Shown here: positions 63,351 through 64,000 of the stretch, piece by piece | Layout: every line of letters starts with the position of its first letter | Numbering within the stretch: the stretch's first letter is position 1 | NCBI GenBank assembly: GCA_030123545.1 | Contig: CP126124.1 | Location: forward strand, 3,100,001 to 3,164,000 | DNA length: 64,000 nucleotides | Reading direction: 5' to 3' | Origin: Burkholderiaceae bacterium | Lineage (GTDB): Bacteria; Pseudomonadota; Gammaproteobacteria; Burkholderiales; Burkholderiaceae_C | The notes under the pieces: generated by a model | Databases searched by the model: none | Told to the model about the DNA's origin: nothing | What the model saw: only the letters and a program-made list of their open reading frames with translations | Translations under genes and position numbers: made by a program

Positions 63351-63403
63351 AGCGTTCAACAGACGCCTTTGGCGTCCGTTGCCTGCGGGTGGACTTGAAC
63401 GCT
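63351..63403. repeat. Nested inverted repeat between two accessory genes
   Basis: Outer arms AGCGTTCAA/TTGAACGCT (63351-63359, 63395-63403) enclose an inner hairpin GACGCC-TTT-GGCGTC (63362-63376). Possible terminator or a remnant of a recombination site. Confidence 0.6.
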
Positions 63404-63419
63404 CGCCGTCACTACACCT

Positions 63420-64000
63420 ATGCCTGCCTACCTGCTCACCTGGAATCCAAAGCACTGGCGTTGGGCCGAACTCCCAACGATCGCACGCAAGCTACGGGAC
63501 GGCTTGCCTGTGGAGCAGCGCTGGAGCTGTGGCAACTCGCGAAGTATCGCAGTTGGTTCTAGGGTGTTCCTATTGCGCCAGGGAGTCGAGCCCAAGGGAA
63601 TCATTGCATCCGGCTGGATAACGAAACCGCCGTATGCAGCAGCGCACTGGGACACTGATCGCGCTGCAAGCGGTAAGCAAGCGTACTTTGTCAGCTTCGC
63701 CGCTGACGCTGTGCTCAATCCCGAAGCGTCGAAGCCGCTCGATCTCCGAGCTTTCGCAGCAGGGCCGCTTTCAGAAGTGCGCATCGATGCGCCGGCTTCC
63801 GGCAACTCCATTCCGGATGTTATTGCCGTAGCGCTGTCCGAGGCATGGTCGAAGCACCTTGGTAGCGATGACCAGCCACTCGGGAAAGGGGATCCCGAGT
63901 TGGGCGCAATGGAAGGTGGCCTCAGGAGCCGGTTCGTAAGCCATCGCGCCCGCGAGCGGGCACTGCGAGATGCAAAGCTTGCTGAAGCACGGTCCAAAGC
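63420..64000 (+). CDS. EVE-like/HNH-type nuclease, N-terminal part (runs off window)
   Basis: The first 193 residues are present, with no stop before the window end. It begins MPAYLLTWNPKHWRWAELP, then RWSCGNSRSIAVGSRVFLLR and QGVEPKGIIASGWITKPPY. This is the EVE/PUA-like N-terminal domain seen in HNH endonucleases of type IV restriction-like systems, where it reads modified bases. The HNH part would lie beyond 64000 and is not seen, so nuclease function is inference from family architecture. No clear ribosome site precedes the ATG. Confidence 0.72.
   Translation, partial: MPAYLLTWNPKHWRWAELPTIARKLRDGLPVEQRWSCGNSRSIAVGSRVFLLRQGVEPKGIIASGWITKPPYAAAHWDTDRAASGKQAYFVSFAADAVLNPEASKPLDLRAFAAGPLSEVRIDAPASGNSIPDVIAVALSEAWSKHLGSDDQPLGKGDPELGAMEGGLRSRFVSHRARERALRDAKLAEARSK

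Overview
The window is a high-GC chromosomal segment of a betaproteobacterium, most likely Burkholderiales and close to Comamonadaceae. The evidence is gene content and order: a DUF971-ubiE-Tim44-ubiJ-ubiB cluster, zapD and yacG behind pilBCD-coaE, rplU-rpmA-obgE-proB, petABC followed by sspAB, a his-hinT-tatABC string, and a monomeric isocitrate dehydrogenase. Genes are tightly packed with many 1- and 4-base start/stop overlaps. Species cannot be read from the sequence.

Layout. 1-9711 (all minus strand): end of a sodium:solute symporter, a quinone-biosynthesis block (ubiB, ubiJ, a Tim44-like protein, ubiE, DUF971) and a very large FAD/Fe-S oxidoreductase. 9910-14886 (plus): a complete glycerol-3-phosphate uptake operon, ugpB-A-E-C-Q. 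14917-18678: a small membrane protein, then hemA-prfA-prmC. 18692-26221: a secreted PLD-type nuclease coupled to an acyl-CoA synthetase, a small membrane protein, a SlyD-like isomerase, grxD, a lytic transglycosylase coupled to proS, then rppH and a CNP1-like exported protein. 26246-30443: proB, obgE, rpmA, rplU on the minus strand and ispB divergent. 30524-36346: tRNA-Pro, then pilB-pilC-pilD-coaE-zapD-yacG. 36378-41785 (minus): a MutT-like Nudix protein, a DUF815 ATPase, argJ, secA. 41981-46651: a DciA-like protein, tRNA-Thr, then sspB, sspA, petC, petB, petA. 46797-50433: mscL, pdxA, a Nif3-like protein, a DegS/DegQ-like protease. 50474-58490 (minus): tatC, tatB, tatA, hinT-like, DUF4870, hisE, hisI, hisF, hisA, hisH, hisB, hisC, and a PIN/ribbon-helix-helix toxin-antitoxin pair whose toxin gene overlaps hisC. 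58764-60998: icd. 61104-64000: accessory DNA with an intact IS256-type insertion sequence, an unrecognised 246-residue protein and the start of an EVE-like/HNH-type nuclease that runs off the window.

Functionally, ubiB/J/E and ispB serve ubiquinone synthesis, and petABC uses that quinone pool. tatABC probably exports the Rieske protein. secA, the protease and mscL are envelope functions. The ugp operon has lower GC than its neighbours in sampled stretches.

The most interesting non-gene signal is a 19-bp dyad with fixed geometry, NGCTAY-N7-RTAGCR, found at nine places between 5 kb and 57 kb. Four copies are intergenic and five lie inside conserved genes, where it is written with AT-rich codons. 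The best candidate for an undescribed protein system is the 62.6-64 kb pair next to the insertion sequence. No CRISPR array or rRNA was seen. No gene-free stretch exceeds about 300 bases, apart from the tRNA-containing gap between ispB and pilB.
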